Shown piece by piece: positions 16,931 to 26,942 of a stretch of DNA of 64,000 bases (its first letter is position 1; each line of letters opens with the position of its first letter). This stretch comes from Nostoc cf. commune SO-36. GTDB lineage: Bacteria > Cyanobacteriota > Cyanobacteriia > Cyanobacteriales > Nostocaceae. Below the pieces are notes generated by a model. The model was not told the origin of the DNA. It searched no databases and saw only the letters and a list, made by a program, of their open reading frames with translations. Made by a program: the position numbers and the translations under genes. The stretch spans positions 4,036,501 through 4,100,500 of the forward strand of contig NZ_AP025732.1 of NCBI RefSeq assembly GCF_023734775.1, written 5' to 3'.

Positions 16931-19765
16931 GATGAGGGGGCAAGGAAGACTGGCAAGGCAGTTTTAGAAGCGGCAAATACCTTTAAAGAACAAGGTGCCA
17001 GCCTAGAACTATTGAAACCTCTATTACAAAACTCATCTTCACTACTAGATGTGTTGTGTTCACCTTTAGCGCAGGTGGTGGGTGCGGGTTTGCCATTCGT
17101 GCCGCTTGGAATAGCCTTGCTAAAGTATTCCCGCGACGTAACCAAGCAAGATCCTTCTTTAGTAGACTGTATATTTATAGTTAGTCAAGTAGCTTATTTA
17201 GAAAGTATCCAAGAAATTTTATCTTTATACCCATCTATTAAATTGAATAGTGACCTCAATATTAATAAAGCACTAACCAAAGAACTAGAAAAACTAAATG
17301 ATATTGAATTAGATTATCAAAATGCCAGCAATGCTATAGCCTGTTTCCACGAATCAGAATTAGCTAAAGCATTTAATCAAGTTTTATTAGCGCGGTTAGC
17401 AGCAGCAAACATCCCCAATGCTCATGCTAATATTTTGACGCAACGAGTAGCTTGGAATACTCACCGCTACATAATTCAAGCCTGGATAGAATCAGGGGAT
17501 GCCATCAAAAATATAATTCAACCTTCCTTTGGAGAATGGCAGAAAGAACAGCAGAAGTTCTCTAGTATTGATGAATACCTAAAAGATCATATTGCTGGTA
17601 AGCCTTTAGAAAAAGTTTTTGATGAGAGTTTTTCATTTAAAGATATTTACGTACCTTTAAAAGCCAAACCTGTAGATAAAAATGGCGATATAGATGAAAA
17701 AGTAAATTCCTTAGATTTAGAAACGTGGGCTAAAGAAAATCTGCTCAATCCAAATAACTTAGAACAAGTGATGTTTGTTCAAGGAAGCCCAGGAAGTGGC
17801 AAAAGTGTCTTCTGTCGGATGTTTTCTGATTGGGTGCGGCAGCATTTGCATCCCATTTGGACACCAATTTTGGTTCGCTTACGGGATCTAGACTCCTTTG
17901 AATCGAGTTTAGCAAAAACTTTAAAAGCAGAACTGAAAATTAGCTTTATTCAAAGCGATGAAAACTGGTTGACGAATAAAAACACCGGTTTCTTGTTTAT
18001 CCTTGATGGGTTTGATGAATTGCATATTAAGGCTAGAAACGACCTCAATCTAGAAAAATTTATCAAACAACTTTCTGGATTTCAGGAAGATTGTAAAGAT
18101 TACCCTAATATGGGACATCGGGTGTTAATTACTGGTAGGTCGATGTCTTTACAAGGTATCCCTGACTTGCCTCGCAATTTAGAGCGGGTGGAAATTGTCG
18201 AAATGGATGGACAACTCCAACAAAAATGGTTAGAGAAGTGGGAAGAATTACTAGCCAATAAAGGAAGAACCGCAGCCTTTGGGCAGTTTTTACAAGGTGA
18301 TAAATGTCCATCTGAGGTGAAAAATTTAGCCCAAGAGCCGCTCTTACTTTATTTGTTAGCCGCAATGTATCGAGATGGGAAATTGGCAATTGATAAATTA
18401 GAGCAAGCAAACCATAGCACAGCCAAAATTGTAATTTATCAGGAGGCTTTAAACTGGGTACTGACAAAACAGCGTTCTAAAAAGGATGGGACTAATTTAA
18501 ATATTGAGTTAACCAAACAGAAACCCGAAGATTTAAAACGTATTCTCACAGAAGCGGCTGTTTGCGTTGTGCAGTCGGGAGGCGAATTTGCTTCCATGTC
18601 AATGTTAGAAGCCCGTTTACAAGATGACGAAACAGCAAAAGCTTTAATTGAAAAAGCTAAAGAAAAACTGGGTAACGAAGCTCTCAAAACAGCTTTAGCT
18701 GCTTTTTACATTCGTCCTGCTGATAAACAAGAGGGTGGAGTTGAGTTTTTTCATAAGAGTTTTGGCGAATTTCTCTTTGCTGAACGTCTAAAAGTACGTT
18801 TGAAAGATTGGACAAAATACTATAAAGCAGAAGATGAAAGACAATTAGTTATTTCCGAAGCCCAAATGAATTGGCAAATTTATGATTTGCTGGGTTTTGG
18901 CAGACTCACACCAGAAATTGTGGAATATTTGATGGGGTTGCTGACTGAAAATCAAGATTTCCCTTGGGAGCAGTTATTTAAGCGCTTAGAAAAGTTTTAC
19001 GTTAACTGGTGTAAGGGAAAATTTATTGACTCTGCTGAAGAGACTTTACCTCAGAAAAAGCTGCGACAGTTGCAAAAGTATGGAATTCAAGAGCTAGGTC
19101 AGCGTCAGGTAGATATTTATGCAGGGTTGAATGTGATGATTTTGCTCTTGGAGTTGCACCGCTATGTTCAAGAGCGAGATGATCTCAAAAAACAGATTAT
19201 CTTCTATCCGTCTGGTCAACCAAATAAAAATTCTTGGACAGCCCAACTGTTTCGCATCATCAACTACAGTGATTGCATTCAGCTTGGAACTTTTAATAGT
19301 GTAGTTGGACAATTTCTCAGCGGCGCAAACCTCAGCGGCGCAAACCTCAGCGACGCAAACCTCAGCGACGCAAACCTCAGCCGCACATACCTCGCCCACA
19401 CATACCTCGCCCGCGTAAACCTCAGCGACGCAGACCTCAGCGACGCAAATCTCAGTGGCGCAGACCTCAGCCGCGCAAACCTCACTCGCGCAAACCTTAG
19501 TGGTGCAGACCTTAGCCAAGCACAAATCCTCCGCGCAGACCTTAGTGGCGCAGACCTCACTCGCGCAAACCTCACTCGCGCAAACCTTAGTGGCTCATAC
19601 CTCAGTGATGAATTTTATGGAGATATCCGCTGGGATGAAAATACAAAATGGGATGATGTAAAAGGGCTGGATACAGCAATCAATGTGCCAGAAGCCTTAA
19701 AGCAACAGTTGGGGCTGAGTTCAGAAGAGTTGGAAGCAAAGGAACAGGGGAGAATCAGTACATAA
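16931..19765 (+). CDS. NACHT (STAND) NTPase with C-terminal pentapeptide repeats
   Basis: The frame is open from the codon after the preceding gene's TGA ([18 protein letters not shown]..), and that segment looks like authentic protein, but it has no ATG. The first non-ATG candidate start is TTG at 17012. Order of parts: an N-terminal helical region (about 1-245), Walker A GSPGSGKS and Walker [11 protein letters not shown], a winged-helix-like region with [15 protein letters not shown], the helical domain shared with the upstream protein, and about 18 pentapeptides (AxLSx) with cap [22 protein letters not shown] NTPases are ligand-triggered switches, and many NACHT proteins act in phage defence; that role here is inference. 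Confidence 0.85.
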   Translation, partial: DEGARKTGKAVLEAANTFKEQGASLELLKPLLQNSSSLLDVLCSPLAQVVGAGLPFVPLGIALLKYSRDVTKQDPSLVDCIFIVSQVAYLESIQEILSLYPSIKLNSDLNINKALTKELEKLNDIELDYQNASNAIACFHESELAKAFNQVLLARLAAANIPNAHANILTQRVAWNTHRYIIQAWIESGDAIKNIIQPSFGEWQKEQQKFSSIDEYLKDHIAGKPLEKVFDESFSFKDIYVPLKAKPVDKNGDIDEKVNSLDLETWAKENLLNPNNLEQVMFVQGSPGSGKSVFCRMFSDWVRQHLHPIWTPILVRLRDLDSFESSLAKTLKAELKISFIQSDENWLTNKNTGFLFILDGFDELHIKARNDLNLEKFIKQLSGFQEDCKDYPNMGHRVLITGRSMSLQGIPDLPRNLERVEIVEMDGQLQQKWLEKWEELLANKGRTAAFGQFLQGDKCPSEVKNLAQEPLLLYLLAAMYRDGKLAIDKLEQANHSTAKIVIYQEALNWVLTKQRSKKDGTNLNIELTKQKPEDLKRILTEAAVCVVQSGGEFASMSMLEARLQDDETAKALIEKAKEKLGNEALKTALAAFYIRPADKQEGGVEFFHKSFGEFLFAERLKVRLKDWTKYYKAEDERQLVISEAQMNWQIYDLLGFGRLTPEIVEYLMGLLTENQDFPWEQLFKRLEKFYVNWCKGKFIDSAEETLPQKKLRQLQKYGIQELGQRQVDIYAGLNVMILLLELHRYVQERDDLKKQIIFYPSGQPNKNSWTAQLFRIINYSDCIQLGTFNSVVGQFLSGANLSGANLSDANLSDANLSRTYLAHTYLARVNLSDADLSDANLSGADLSRANLTRANLSGADLSQAQILRADLSGADLTRANLTRANLSGSYLSDEFYGDIRWDENTKWDDVKGLDTAINVPEALKQQLGLSSEELEAKEQGRIST

Positions 19766-19789
19766 CTAATTAGTTCAATGAAAGAAAAG

Positions 19790-20110
19790 ACCTCTCCCTG
19801 GTTTTACTACGCAAAACCGTCCCTCTCCGACTCGGAGAGGGACAGACTTGAACTTTAGTTTAAGGCAGGGAGAGGTTCGTCGAACTCACAGAAAACACGA
19901 ACTTCCGAGAATATTTGTAGGTTGGGTTGAACGAAGTGAAACCCAACAAACCCCGCAAAATGTTGGGTTTCGTTCCTCAACCCAACCTACACATTTTTAT
20001 TTTTTGGGTTTAACCGAACCGTATTAGAGGAGGGACAGACTTGAACTAAAACTCAAGGCAGAGAGAGGTTCGTCGAGCTCACGCAAAACACGAACTTCCG
20101 AGTTCCGAAC
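19790..20110. repeat. Direct-repeat pair flanking a long palindrome
   Basis: Two diverged copies of about 75 bp (19834-19909 and 20031-20104), sharing GGGACAGACTTGAACT, AGAGAGGTTCGTCGA-like and AAAACACGAACTTCCGAG segments. Between them is a palindrome (arms about 19916-19948 and 19961-19991, GTAGGTTGGGTTGA.. / ..CAACCCAACCTAC). The second copy runs straight into the 21-nt array. Confidence 0.65.
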
Positions 20111-20211
20111 ACGAACTTCCAAGTTCCGAACACGAACTTCCGAGTTCCGAACACCAACTTCCGAGTTCCGAACACGAACTTCCGAGTTCCGAACACCAAC
20201 TTCCGAGTTCC
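20091..20211. repeat. 21-nt tandem array, about 5.8 units
   Basis: Unit CGAACTTCCGAGTTCCGAACA (with one unit CCAAG and alternating CCAAC starts), six registers at exactly 21 nt from 20091. Each unit contains AACTTCCGAGTTC, the same 13-nt core (reverse strand) as the array at 31429-31716. The core has AACT/AGTT inverted ends. Confidence 0.85.
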
Positions 20212-20365
20212 AATCTCAAAAGATGGGCATCTGAGCTTGAGCAGTGATGAATACTACCTCAAAGCCCGCTCTGAGTATGCTAACTGTACATCACAAGCCG
20301 ATATCTTGCTTGCTAGAGTGTGAGTAGTTCACGTAAAATATAGTGCCATTGTTGCAGCAGTTCTC

Positions 20366-21436
20366 ATGACCTCATCTGCGTCGTTTGACACATTAGAGTC
20401 TTTACAGGCGGATATCGCTGAATTGATCGTTCGTTTACCGACATTAAAAAATCGGCAATTTATTCAGCAAGCACTTGCTACTATTATTCGTCTAGCTGAT
20501 ACCGAAATTGAGCGTCTCGATTGGAAAATATTGTCGGCTGCCTTAGCAGATATGGAACGCGGTTTCCAGCTTTTTTATGATTACCGACACGTTCGCAAAG
20601 TCACCATCTTCGGTTCTGCTCGTCTAGCGCCAGATACACCAGATTACCAAATGGCCCTTGAGTTTGGTCGTGCTATTTCTCAATTAGGATTTATGGTCAT
20701 GACTGGCGGTGGTGGTGGAATCATGCAGGCGGGTCATGAAGGTGCTGGGCGAGAAAATTCTTTTGGATTAAACATTCAGTTACCCTTTGAACAAGAAGCA
20801 AACCCCTTTATAGAAGGTGATCCCAAGCTAATTAACTTCAAATATTTCTTTACCCGCAAGTTGTTTCTCCTCAAAGAAAGTGATGCTGTAGCTTTGTTTC
20901 CTGGAGGCTTTGGGACTCAAGATGAAGCTTTTGAATGTATGACATTAAGCCAGACTGGTAAATTTGGCCCACTACCTCTAGTTTTAATTGACCACCCTGG
21001 TGGTGATTACTGGCGCTCTTGGAGCGAATATATTGATAAGCAATTAGTGCAAAATGGTCTTGTCAGTCCTGAAGATCCCAACCTTTATACGGTGACAGAT
21101 AACTTGGATGTGGCTTGTGATGCCATTACTAGTTTTTACCAGGTTTATCACTCCAGCCGCTATGTAAGCAATAAGTTAGTCATCCGCCTGAAGACAGATA
21201 TATCAGACGCGCTTGTAGAGCAACTCAATGCAGATTTTAGCGACATCCTGATTCAAGGAAGAATTGAAAAAAGTCAGGCATTAGCTCAAGAATCCCAAGA
21301 TGAAACTTTTGGACTACCCCGTCTCACTTTGTACTTCAATCAACGCGACTTGGGGCGCTTGTATCAAATGATTGCCACAATTAACCAGAATGGTACTCCT
21401 TCACCAGAGGATGTAGCGCATCCAGAAAGAAAGTAA
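20366..21436 (+). CDS. LOG-family (TIGR00730-like) nucleotide-processing protein
   Basis: 356 residues. A Rossmann-like LOG domain: FGSARLAPDTPDYQMALEFG, MTGGGGGIMQAGHEGAGREN, then the signature PGGFGTQDEAFE. LOG proteins are phosphoribohydrolases that release free base from cytokinin-type nucleotides or AMP; older databases label them lysine decarboxylase. The protein is longer than a minimal LOG (about 190 aa), with a helical N-terminal 75 residues and a C-terminal extension of about 80, as in other cyanobacterial members. Cytosolic, apparently monocistronic. Exact substrate unknown. Confidence 0.88.
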   Translation: MTSSASFDTLESLQADIAELIVRLPTLKNRQFIQQALATIIRLADTEIERLDWKILSAALADMERGFQLFYDYRHVRKVTIFGSARLAPDTPDYQMALEFGRAISQLGFMVMTGGGGGIMQAGHEGAGRENSFGLNIQLPFEQEANPFIEGDPKLINFKYFFTRKLFLLKESDAVALFPGGFGTQDEAFECMTLSQTGKFGPLPLVLIDHPGGDYWRSWSEYIDKQLVQNGLVSPEDPNLYTVTDNLDVACDAITSFYQVYHSSRYVSNKLVIRLKTDISDALVEQLNADFSDILIQGRIEKSQALAQESQDETFGLPRLTLYFNQRDLGRLYQMIATINQNGTPSPEDVAHPERK

Positions 21437-21586
21437 GTATCTTGCATAAGTCGGGAAAAGGGGAAAGAAAAAACCTTTAACCTTTAACCTTTTCCCCAAT
21501 TATTATGGCTCAATACTGATTGTTGTAAAAAAACTTGTATATTGGCACAGTAAACAACATCTCAAATCCCAACAGAGGAATAAAAA

Positions 21587-22909
21587 ATGCTGGAATTATT
21601 GGGTTCAGGTTTGGTGTCACTTTGGCTGGAAATGGCTGGGGTACAAATCAAGCCTCTAGATGCCTTAGATGCTCTAACTTGGCAAAGTAGTCCTGGCTTA
21701 GTTCTTGCCCCTGATCCAAATCCAACTGGGGCAACTACGGTGCAGGGATATCTAAAAAAGCTCATAACATCAAAGGTGGTGGGGCAAAATCTGGCTGAGA
21801 GTCAGGGGATTTGGATGCAGTCGGGGCCGATGCTGATGGCAAATCACCAAGGTACAACTCCGCTACCGGCTGCTTCTTTAACCAAAATTGCAACTTCATT
21901 AGTTGCCTTGAAAACTTGGGGGCCAGATTACCAATTTGATACTTTGGTGAGTGCGACTGGCCCAGTGGTAAATGGAGTTGTACAGGGCGATTTGGTCGTT
22001 GCTGGCCGTGGCGATCCTTTGTTTGTTTGGGAAGAAGCGATCGCTCTCGGTAATACTCTCAATCAAATGGGCATTAAGCAAGTAAAGGGAAATTTGATCA
22101 TTACTGGCAATTTTGCCATGAATTTCCAACGTCAGCCGATGCTGGCGGGTGTGATGCTCAAACAAACACTAAATCGTGCAACTTGGGGTCGCCCTGCGAT
22201 TTATATACACTCAACCATGCCCAAGGGAACACCCAAGCCTCAAGTTGTAATTGCAGGCGGGGTGAAAGTTGAGGCGCAACCAAACCCTCAACAAGTTTTG
22301 TTAGTGCGTCATCGCTCATTGCCCTTGAAGCAACTAATCAAGGAGATGAACGTTTACAGTAACAACGATATGGCAGAGATGCTGGCAGATTCAGTCGGGG
22401 GAGCAGGTGTAGTCCAATCAACCGCCGCCAGCCTTGCTAGAGTGCCACAAGTAGAAATTCAGTTAATCAATGGTTCTGGACTGGGGCCGGAAAATCGCAT
22501 TTCCCCCAGAGCCGCTTGTGCCATGTTGATGGCTATTCAAGGTGAGGCAGCCGCCCATCAACTGAATCTCGCTGACTTGTTCCCCATGTCTGGTTTTGAT
22601 CACCGGGGGACACTGCACGCTAGACATATTCCTCTGGCTACTGTGATCAAAACTGGTACTCTCCGGGATGTCAGCGCTTTAGCGGGAGTAATGCCCACAC
22701 GCGATCGCGGTTTGGTTTGGTTTGCTATTATCAACCGTGGGACAAATGTCTGGGGTTTGCGGACTGAACAAGACCAACTCTTACAAAGTGTTGTCAAACA
22801 ATTACAACAACCTCCCACCGTTCCTGTTGCCCTCACTCCCCACTCGGCGGTAAACTCTTTACCCCAGCTAGGCGCAGCTAGTCGGAATGAAATCTTATAC
22901 AAAAGTTAG
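21587..22909 (+). CDS. D-alanyl-D-alanine carboxypeptidase, S13 (PBP4/DacB type)
   Basis: 440 residues with all three penicillin-binding motifs: SxxK in PAASLTKIATSL, SxN in VYSNNDMAEML and KTG in TVIKTGTLRDVSALAG. These enzymes trim or cleave peptidoglycan peptide bridges in the periplasm. The N-terminus (LLGSGLVSLWLEMAGVQIKPLDA) is hydrophobic but not a classical cleaved signal. The start is supported by an AGAGGA ribosome-binding site a few bases upstream. Stand-alone gene. Confidence 0.92.
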   Translation: MLELLGSGLVSLWLEMAGVQIKPLDALDALTWQSSPGLVLAPDPNPTGATTVQGYLKKLITSKVVGQNLAESQGIWMQSGPMLMANHQGTTPLPAASLTKIATSLVALKTWGPDYQFDTLVSATGPVVNGVVQGDLVVAGRGDPLFVWEEAIALGNTLNQMGIKQVKGNLIITGNFAMNFQRQPMLAGVMLKQTLNRATWGRPAIYIHSTMPKGTPKPQVVIAGGVKVEAQPNPQQVLLVRHRSLPLKQLIKEMNVYSNNDMAEMLADSVGGAGVVQSTAASLARVPQVEIQLINGSGLGPENRISPRAACAMLMAIQGEAAAHQLNLADLFPMSGFDHRGTLHARHIPLATVIKTGTLRDVSALAGVMPTRDRGLVWFAIINRGTNVWGLRTEQDQLLQSVVKQLQQPPTVPVALTPHSAVNSLPQLGAASRNEILYKS

Positions 22910-23173
22910 TTCATCGATAGTCTACAGTTAGAACAGAGAGCGGACTAATCTTATGAGCAATCCAAAAGTTTTATTGATGGGTAAAAACCGAACTTGTAAA
23001 GGGTAAATGTCTATAATAGCTTTTGGGTTAAATTTTCTATTAAGTTGATTACAGGCAGTTCGTAAAATGCCCTAACCACAAGAGTGGAAACAGGCGAAAC
23101 CTAGAATAAAAATAACTGTAAATAGATTTGTCACGACTAAGCAACAATTAGGCTTATAAATTAGGTTGTGATT

Positions 23174-24385
23174 ATGCGATTTCCCAAATTATCTCGGTCT
23201 TTCCGTCAACTCGGTACTCATGTTTTAGCGATCGCGCTAGGAGTTCTGCTAACAGTTAGCACATTGCAGGTGTTACCTTCCCAAGCCGAACCAGCACCCA
23301 CAGTAACTGCTGGAGATAGTTCAAACCTAATTGCCCAACGGCAATCTCCATCTGCTGCGATCGGTAGCACTAGCTTTGTCACAGCAGCAGTAAATCGTGT
23401 TGGTTCAGCAGTTGTCCGCATTGATACTGAGCGGACAATTACTCGTCGCGTCGATCCATTTATGGAAGACCCTTTTTTCCGCCGATTTTTTGGTGAAGGT
23501 TTCTCCCAACAGATTCCTTCTGAGCAGTTACGCGGTTTAGGCTCAGGTTTTATTCTTGACAAGAGTGGGTTAGTTCTGACTAATGCTCATGTCGTCGATA
23601 AGGCTGATAAAGTAACAGTCCGACTCAAAGATGGTCGTACCTTTGAAGGAAAAGTTCAAGGGATTGATGAAGTCACAGATTTAGCAGTAGTCAAAATTAA
23701 TGCTGGTAACGATTTGCCAGTCGCGCCCTTGGGTTCTTCCAGTAATGTCCAAGTAGGAGACTGGGCGATCGCAGTTGGTAATCCTTTAGGGTTTGATAAT
23801 ACCGTTACCTTGGGAATTGTCAGCACCCTCAAACGTTCTAGCGCTCAAGTCGGCATTAGTGACAAACGCTTAGACTTCATTCAGACAGATGCCGCCATTA
23901 ACCCAGGAAACTCTGGCGGGCCACTATTAAATGGTCAAGGTGAAGTGATTGGGATTAATACAGCAATTCGCCCTGATGCAATGGGTATTGGGTTTGCCAT
24001 TCCCATCGATAAAGCCAAAGCGATCGCTGCACAACTTCAACGTGATGGCAAAGTTGCTCACCCCTATCTAGGTGTGCAAATGCTAACTTTGACACCCGAT
24101 CTTGCCAAGCAAAATAACACTGATCCCAACTCTCCGATTCAGATACCAGAAATTAATGGTGTTTTTGTCATGCGAGTTGTCCCCAACTCTCCAGCAGCAT
24201 CTGCGGGTATCCGGCGCGGGGATGTAATTCTTCAAGTTGATGGTAAACCTATTACCAGTGCTGAACAATTGCAGAATGTTGTCGAAGACAGTCGTCTTGG
24301 TCAAGTATTACAGGTGAAAGTGCAACGAGGTAATCAGACACAGCAGTTTTCAATCCGCACAGCTGAGTTGCAAAATGCTTCGTAG
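23174..24385 (+). CDS. HtrA/Deg-type serine protease with PDZ domain
   Basis: About 403 residues starting MRFPKLSRSF; an upstream GTG at 23168 would add two residues. A signal or anchor helix (LAIALGVLLTVSTLQVLP) is followed by the trypsin-like domain with catalytic His (LTNAHVVD), Asp (TDLAVVKI) and Ser (NPGNSGGPLLNG), then one PDZ domain (about 300-395: GVFVMRVVPNSPAASAGIRRGDVILQVDGKPI). It matches the cyanobacterial HhoA/HhoB/HtrA family of periplasmic or outer-membrane quality-control proteases. Which of the three cannot be settled by eye. Confidence 0.93.
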   Translation: MRFPKLSRSFRQLGTHVLAIALGVLLTVSTLQVLPSQAEPAPTVTAGDSSNLIAQRQSPSAAIGSTSFVTAAVNRVGSAVVRIDTERTITRRVDPFMEDPFFRRFFGEGFSQQIPSEQLRGLGSGFILDKSGLVLTNAHVVDKADKVTVRLKDGRTFEGKVQGIDEVTDLAVVKINAGNDLPVAPLGSSSNVQVGDWAIAVGNPLGFDNTVTLGIVSTLKRSSAQVGISDKRLDFIQTDAAINPGNSGGPLLNGQGEVIGINTAIRPDAMGIGFAIPIDKAKAIAAQLQRDGKVAHPYLGVQMLTLTPDLAKQNNTDPNSPIQIPEINGVFVMRVVPNSPAASAGIRRGDVILQVDGKPITSAEQLQNVVEDSRLGQVLQVKVQRGNQTQQFSIRTAELQNAS

Positions 24386-24412
24386 GGGACAATATAGCCG
24401 ATTTTAATTGTG

Positions 24413-24433
24413 TGGCACAGCATTGCTGTGCCA
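24413..24433. terminator. Hairpin between convergent genes
   Basis: TGGCACAGC and GCTGTGCCA are perfect arms around a 3-nt loop, between the ends of the protease and the MBL-fold gene. There is no long U tract, so it may be a bidirectional terminator or a dispersed repeat. Confidence 0.5.
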
Positions 24434-24463
24434 TTACTGCGTGTTATATCAAATATGTCTAAA

Positions 24464-25367
24464 TTACTTAGCAACATTTAATACTAAACCTTCATGAGCT
24501 AGTATCGCTTGAGGAAAAGCAGATTTAATATCAACTTGAACCTGGTCAAGAAAATCATCATGATCATCTGGGTGATGATGAGAAATGGCTAGCCGTTTAA
24601 CTCCAGCATTCAGAGCCGCATTCACCCCAGCTTGCCAAAGCAAATCAGCAGAGTCATGGTTGTGAGAAGTAGGAGGAGTGTAAGTTGCATTAGCAATCAG
24701 CAAATCAACGCCTTTGATGAACTGTAAAATCTGCTCTCGCTCCACTTGATCGGCATTCTGATGCAAATCCGTGACATAAGCAACACTATACTCTTGCCAA
24801 GTCACTCGGTAGCCAACTGACCGCTGAGTTTGATTAATTAATGCAGTTGTAATGGTGACATCATCTAGCTTTACGTCATTGTCTGGAGCCAGATTATAAA
24901 ACTGCAACTCCGACTGCATTACCTGTAAAGGGTAAGGAAAGTGGGGCTGGAGCATCTGGTCATACAGACACTGTTTTGATTGATGCTCCATTTGAGGCAG
25001 CTGTGCCATAAATATGAAAGCAATTTTCCCCAATAAATGCGGGAGCAAAAAAGGGAAAACCTTGGATTCTGTTTGATTGGCAGTTGGTAAAAAATAAATG
25101 GGCTTGTATTGGCTGTTGCAGTTCTTGCCAAGTTTTACCTAATATACGTAAGCCAGTACCGCCATCAAAAATCAAGCGTTTCCCAGCTACCTGCATTTCT
25201 AGACAAGCGGTATTACCACCATAACGATTGGTGTTGCTACTTGGGGTGGGAATCAAACCTCTTACACCCCAAAATTGCACAAGAAATTTATCTGCTGGAC
25301 TATTTGGCAGGGTAGCTGATTTTTCAGGTATGTAGCTTTGGGAATCCGACAACTCAAAATTTGACAT
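24464..25367 (-). pseudogene. MBL-fold hydrolase-like protein, frameshifted and lacking the usual metal motif
   Basis: Two frames join into one metallo-beta-lactamase-fold protein of about 300 aa: VQFWGVRGLIPTPSSNTNRYGGNTACLEM..LIFDGGTGLRILG, HLFFTNCQSNRIQGFPFFAPAF, then QSELQFYNLAPDNDV..VTDLHQNADQ and HHHPDDHDDFL. Removing one A from an AAAA run (24974-24977 on the plus strand) fuses ..GASIK to QCLYDQML without loss. Relatives that cleave phosphodiesters have THxHxDxxQG at the position of TNCQSNRIQG, so the first His-His-Asp ligand set is replaced by Asn-Gln-Asn. If the sequence is right, this is a non-catalytic or decaying member. The later His and Asp positions are kept. Confidence 0.75.
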
Positions 25368-25378
25368 TTTCCTTGAAA

Positions 25379-25762
25379 TTAGACCTTACTAAGCAGGTCA
25401 TCGTAGCGCCGCACTTCCAATAACCTGTTTTTTTCGTCCACAATTACTACCGTCGGAGAGTAACTTTTTAACTCTTCTGGAGTAAACTGCCCGTAAGTCA
25501 TTATAATCAAGCGATCGCCAATAATGCCTAGACGTGCCGCACCCCCATTTAGCTCAATTATTCCTGAATGGGCTGGAGCCGGGATCGCATAAGTAATAAA
25601 GCGCTGACCGTTGGCACTATTAACTACTTGCACTTGCTCATAAGGTAAGATACCAGCTTTGTCTAAAAGGATTTCATCAATGCTGATACTACCCACGTAG
25701 TTGATATTTGCCCCCGTGAGGGTGCAGTTATGAATTTTTGCCAAAAGGAGAGTACGCTGCAT
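25379..25762 (-). CDS. panD: Aspartate 1-decarboxylase
   Basis: 127 residues from [20 protein letters not shown]; an upstream in-frame start (25807) adds only nonconserved residues. It makes beta-alanine from aspartate for pantothenate and CoA synthesis. The self-cleavage site that creates the pyruvoyl group is the Gly-Ser in YVGSISID. Other conserved stretches are [26 protein letters not shown] and [12 protein letters not shown]. Closely follows ppa on the same strand but with over 100 nt between, so probably separate units. Confidence 0.95.
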   Translation of the reverse strand: MQRTLLLAKIHNCTLTGANINYVGSISIDEILLDKAGILPYEQVQVVNSANGQRFITYAIPAPAHSGIIELNGGAARLGIIGDRLIIMTYGQFTPEELKSYSPTVVIVDEKNRLLEVRRYDDLLSKV

Positions 25763-25807
25763 TCTGGTTCGGGGTTGGTGGCAGATTTTAAAATCCGTAA
25801 GAAGCAA

Positions 25808-25888
25808 AAGTTAGAAGTTAGGAGGGAGGAGTAAGAAATAAAAATTCATAACTCTTAACTCCTAACTCTTAACTCTTTAACTACTCTA
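25808..25888. repeat. Short intergenic inverted repeat
   Basis: GTTAGGAGGGAGGAGTAAG and CTTAACTCCTAACTCTTAAC face each other between ppa and panD. Similar GTTAGGAG/CTCCTAAC material is at 11590-11630. Probably a dispersed intergenic repeat able to form a stem. Confidence 0.5.
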
Positions 25889-26401
25889 TTATCCTCTATA
25901 AGCTTTGACGGATTTTTCAACTAAAGCTGCAACCTTGTCTACATCTTGCCAACCGAGAATTTCAGTTACCTTTTTTTCCAAATTTTTATAACTACGGAAA
26001 AATTCGGCAATTTCATCTAAGCGGTGTGGCGCTATGTCATTCAGGGATTTGACCTGAGTGTAGCGCGGATCTTTGTCAGGAACACAAAGGATTTTTTCAT
26101 CGCGATCGCCACCGTCAATCATCTCCAAAAAGCCAATCGGTCGTGCGGCAATCACACAGCCTGGAAAGGTTGGCTCGTCAATTATGACCATACCATCTAG
26201 GGGATCGCCATCATCAGCCAAAGTATTTGGTACAAAGCCGTAATCATAAGGATATTTTACCGAGGAATAAAGTACTCGGTCTAGAGCAAAAGCTTCTAGT
26301 TCCTTGTCGTATTCGTATTTATTTTTACTTCCACCAACAATTTCAACCAGAACGTTGATTAGACCGGGTTTCGGTTGGGCTGGAATACGAGATAAGTCCA
26401 C
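25889..26401 (-). CDS. ppa: Inorganic pyrophosphatase (family I)
   Basis: 170 residues, GTG start ([17 protein letters not shown]). Soluble enzyme hydrolysing PPi to phosphate, pulling biosynthetic reactions forward. Family I signature with metal-binding aspartates in [12 protein letters not shown], the upstream [14 protein letters not shown], and [13 protein letters not shown]. Length matches bacterial hexameric enzymes. Stand-alone on the minus strand. Confidence 0.96.
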   Translation of the reverse strand: MDLSRIPAQPKPGLINVLVEIVGGSKNKYEYDKELEAFALDRVLYSSVKYPYDYGFVPNTLADDGDPLDGMVIIDEPTFPGCVIAARPIGFLEMIDGGDRDEKILCVPDKDPRYTQVKSLNDIAPHRLDEIAEFFRSYKNLEKKVTEILGWQDVDKVAALVEKSVKAYRG

Positions 26402-26509
26402 AAAAAACTCCTCTGATAACTCAATTATGGGGGCACTCAGTCAGCTTTGCTCCCCGTGTAGAATTTTAGGGCAATATGACTCTCTTCCCAAGGTATTAGC
26501 AAAAAATAG

Positions 26510-26543
26510 AAAAAGCGTTGCAAGCTTCCTCGCAACGCTTTTT
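26510..26543 (-). terminator. Rho-independent terminator
   Basis: AAAAAGCGTTGC and GCAACGCTTTTT form a 12-bp stem with a 10-nt loop. A- and T-runs on both sides make it bidirectional. On the minus strand it lies downstream of the 61-aa gene ending at 26757. Confidence 0.8.
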
Positions 26544-26756
26544 CCAAGAGGGTATTATGGATATCCTCCGCCCTTAATTACTGTTATGGGGATTTTTCAC
26601 CCTTATTGTGTCAAGACAAGTTAAATCTGGAGTCACACAACACAGATTCAGCTTATTCCTGATAAACTCGATCCAAAATCTCTAGAGATTGCATCAAAAT
26701 CAGTTTTCTCGTTTCTTACAGCTCTCCTATTAGGGAGATGCTACTAGAAAGCTTTA

Positions 26757-26942
26757 TCAATCTTTACTTCCTTGTAGGTTTTGGATCAGGGGTTGCTGGT
26801 TATTTTCAACATTAGCTGAAGAATAATGGGCGATGACAAATACAGGTAGAATGAGAGTTAACAGAGCGATCGCAGTTCCCACAATATCTGCCAAACGTTG
26901 GGAATATGTGTCGGCATTGGCAGACTGGCTATTTGAATTCAT
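26757..26942 (-). CDS. Small single-pass membrane protein, 61 aa, function unknown
   Basis: [42 protein letters not shown].. A polar N-terminus of about 18 residues, one membrane helix (about 22-42) and a polar tail. I do not recognise a named family, though the [18 protein letters not shown] pattern resembles small hypothetical proteins of cyanobacteria. ATG start and a downstream terminator support a real gene. Confidence 0.6.
   Translation of the reverse strand: MNSNSQSANADTYSQRLADIVGTAIALLTLILPVFVIAHYSSANVENNQQPLIQNLQGSKD

Noticed and set aside
20091..20211. CRISPR array
   Set aside because: Units are contiguous 21-mers with no unique spacers and no cas genes nearby.
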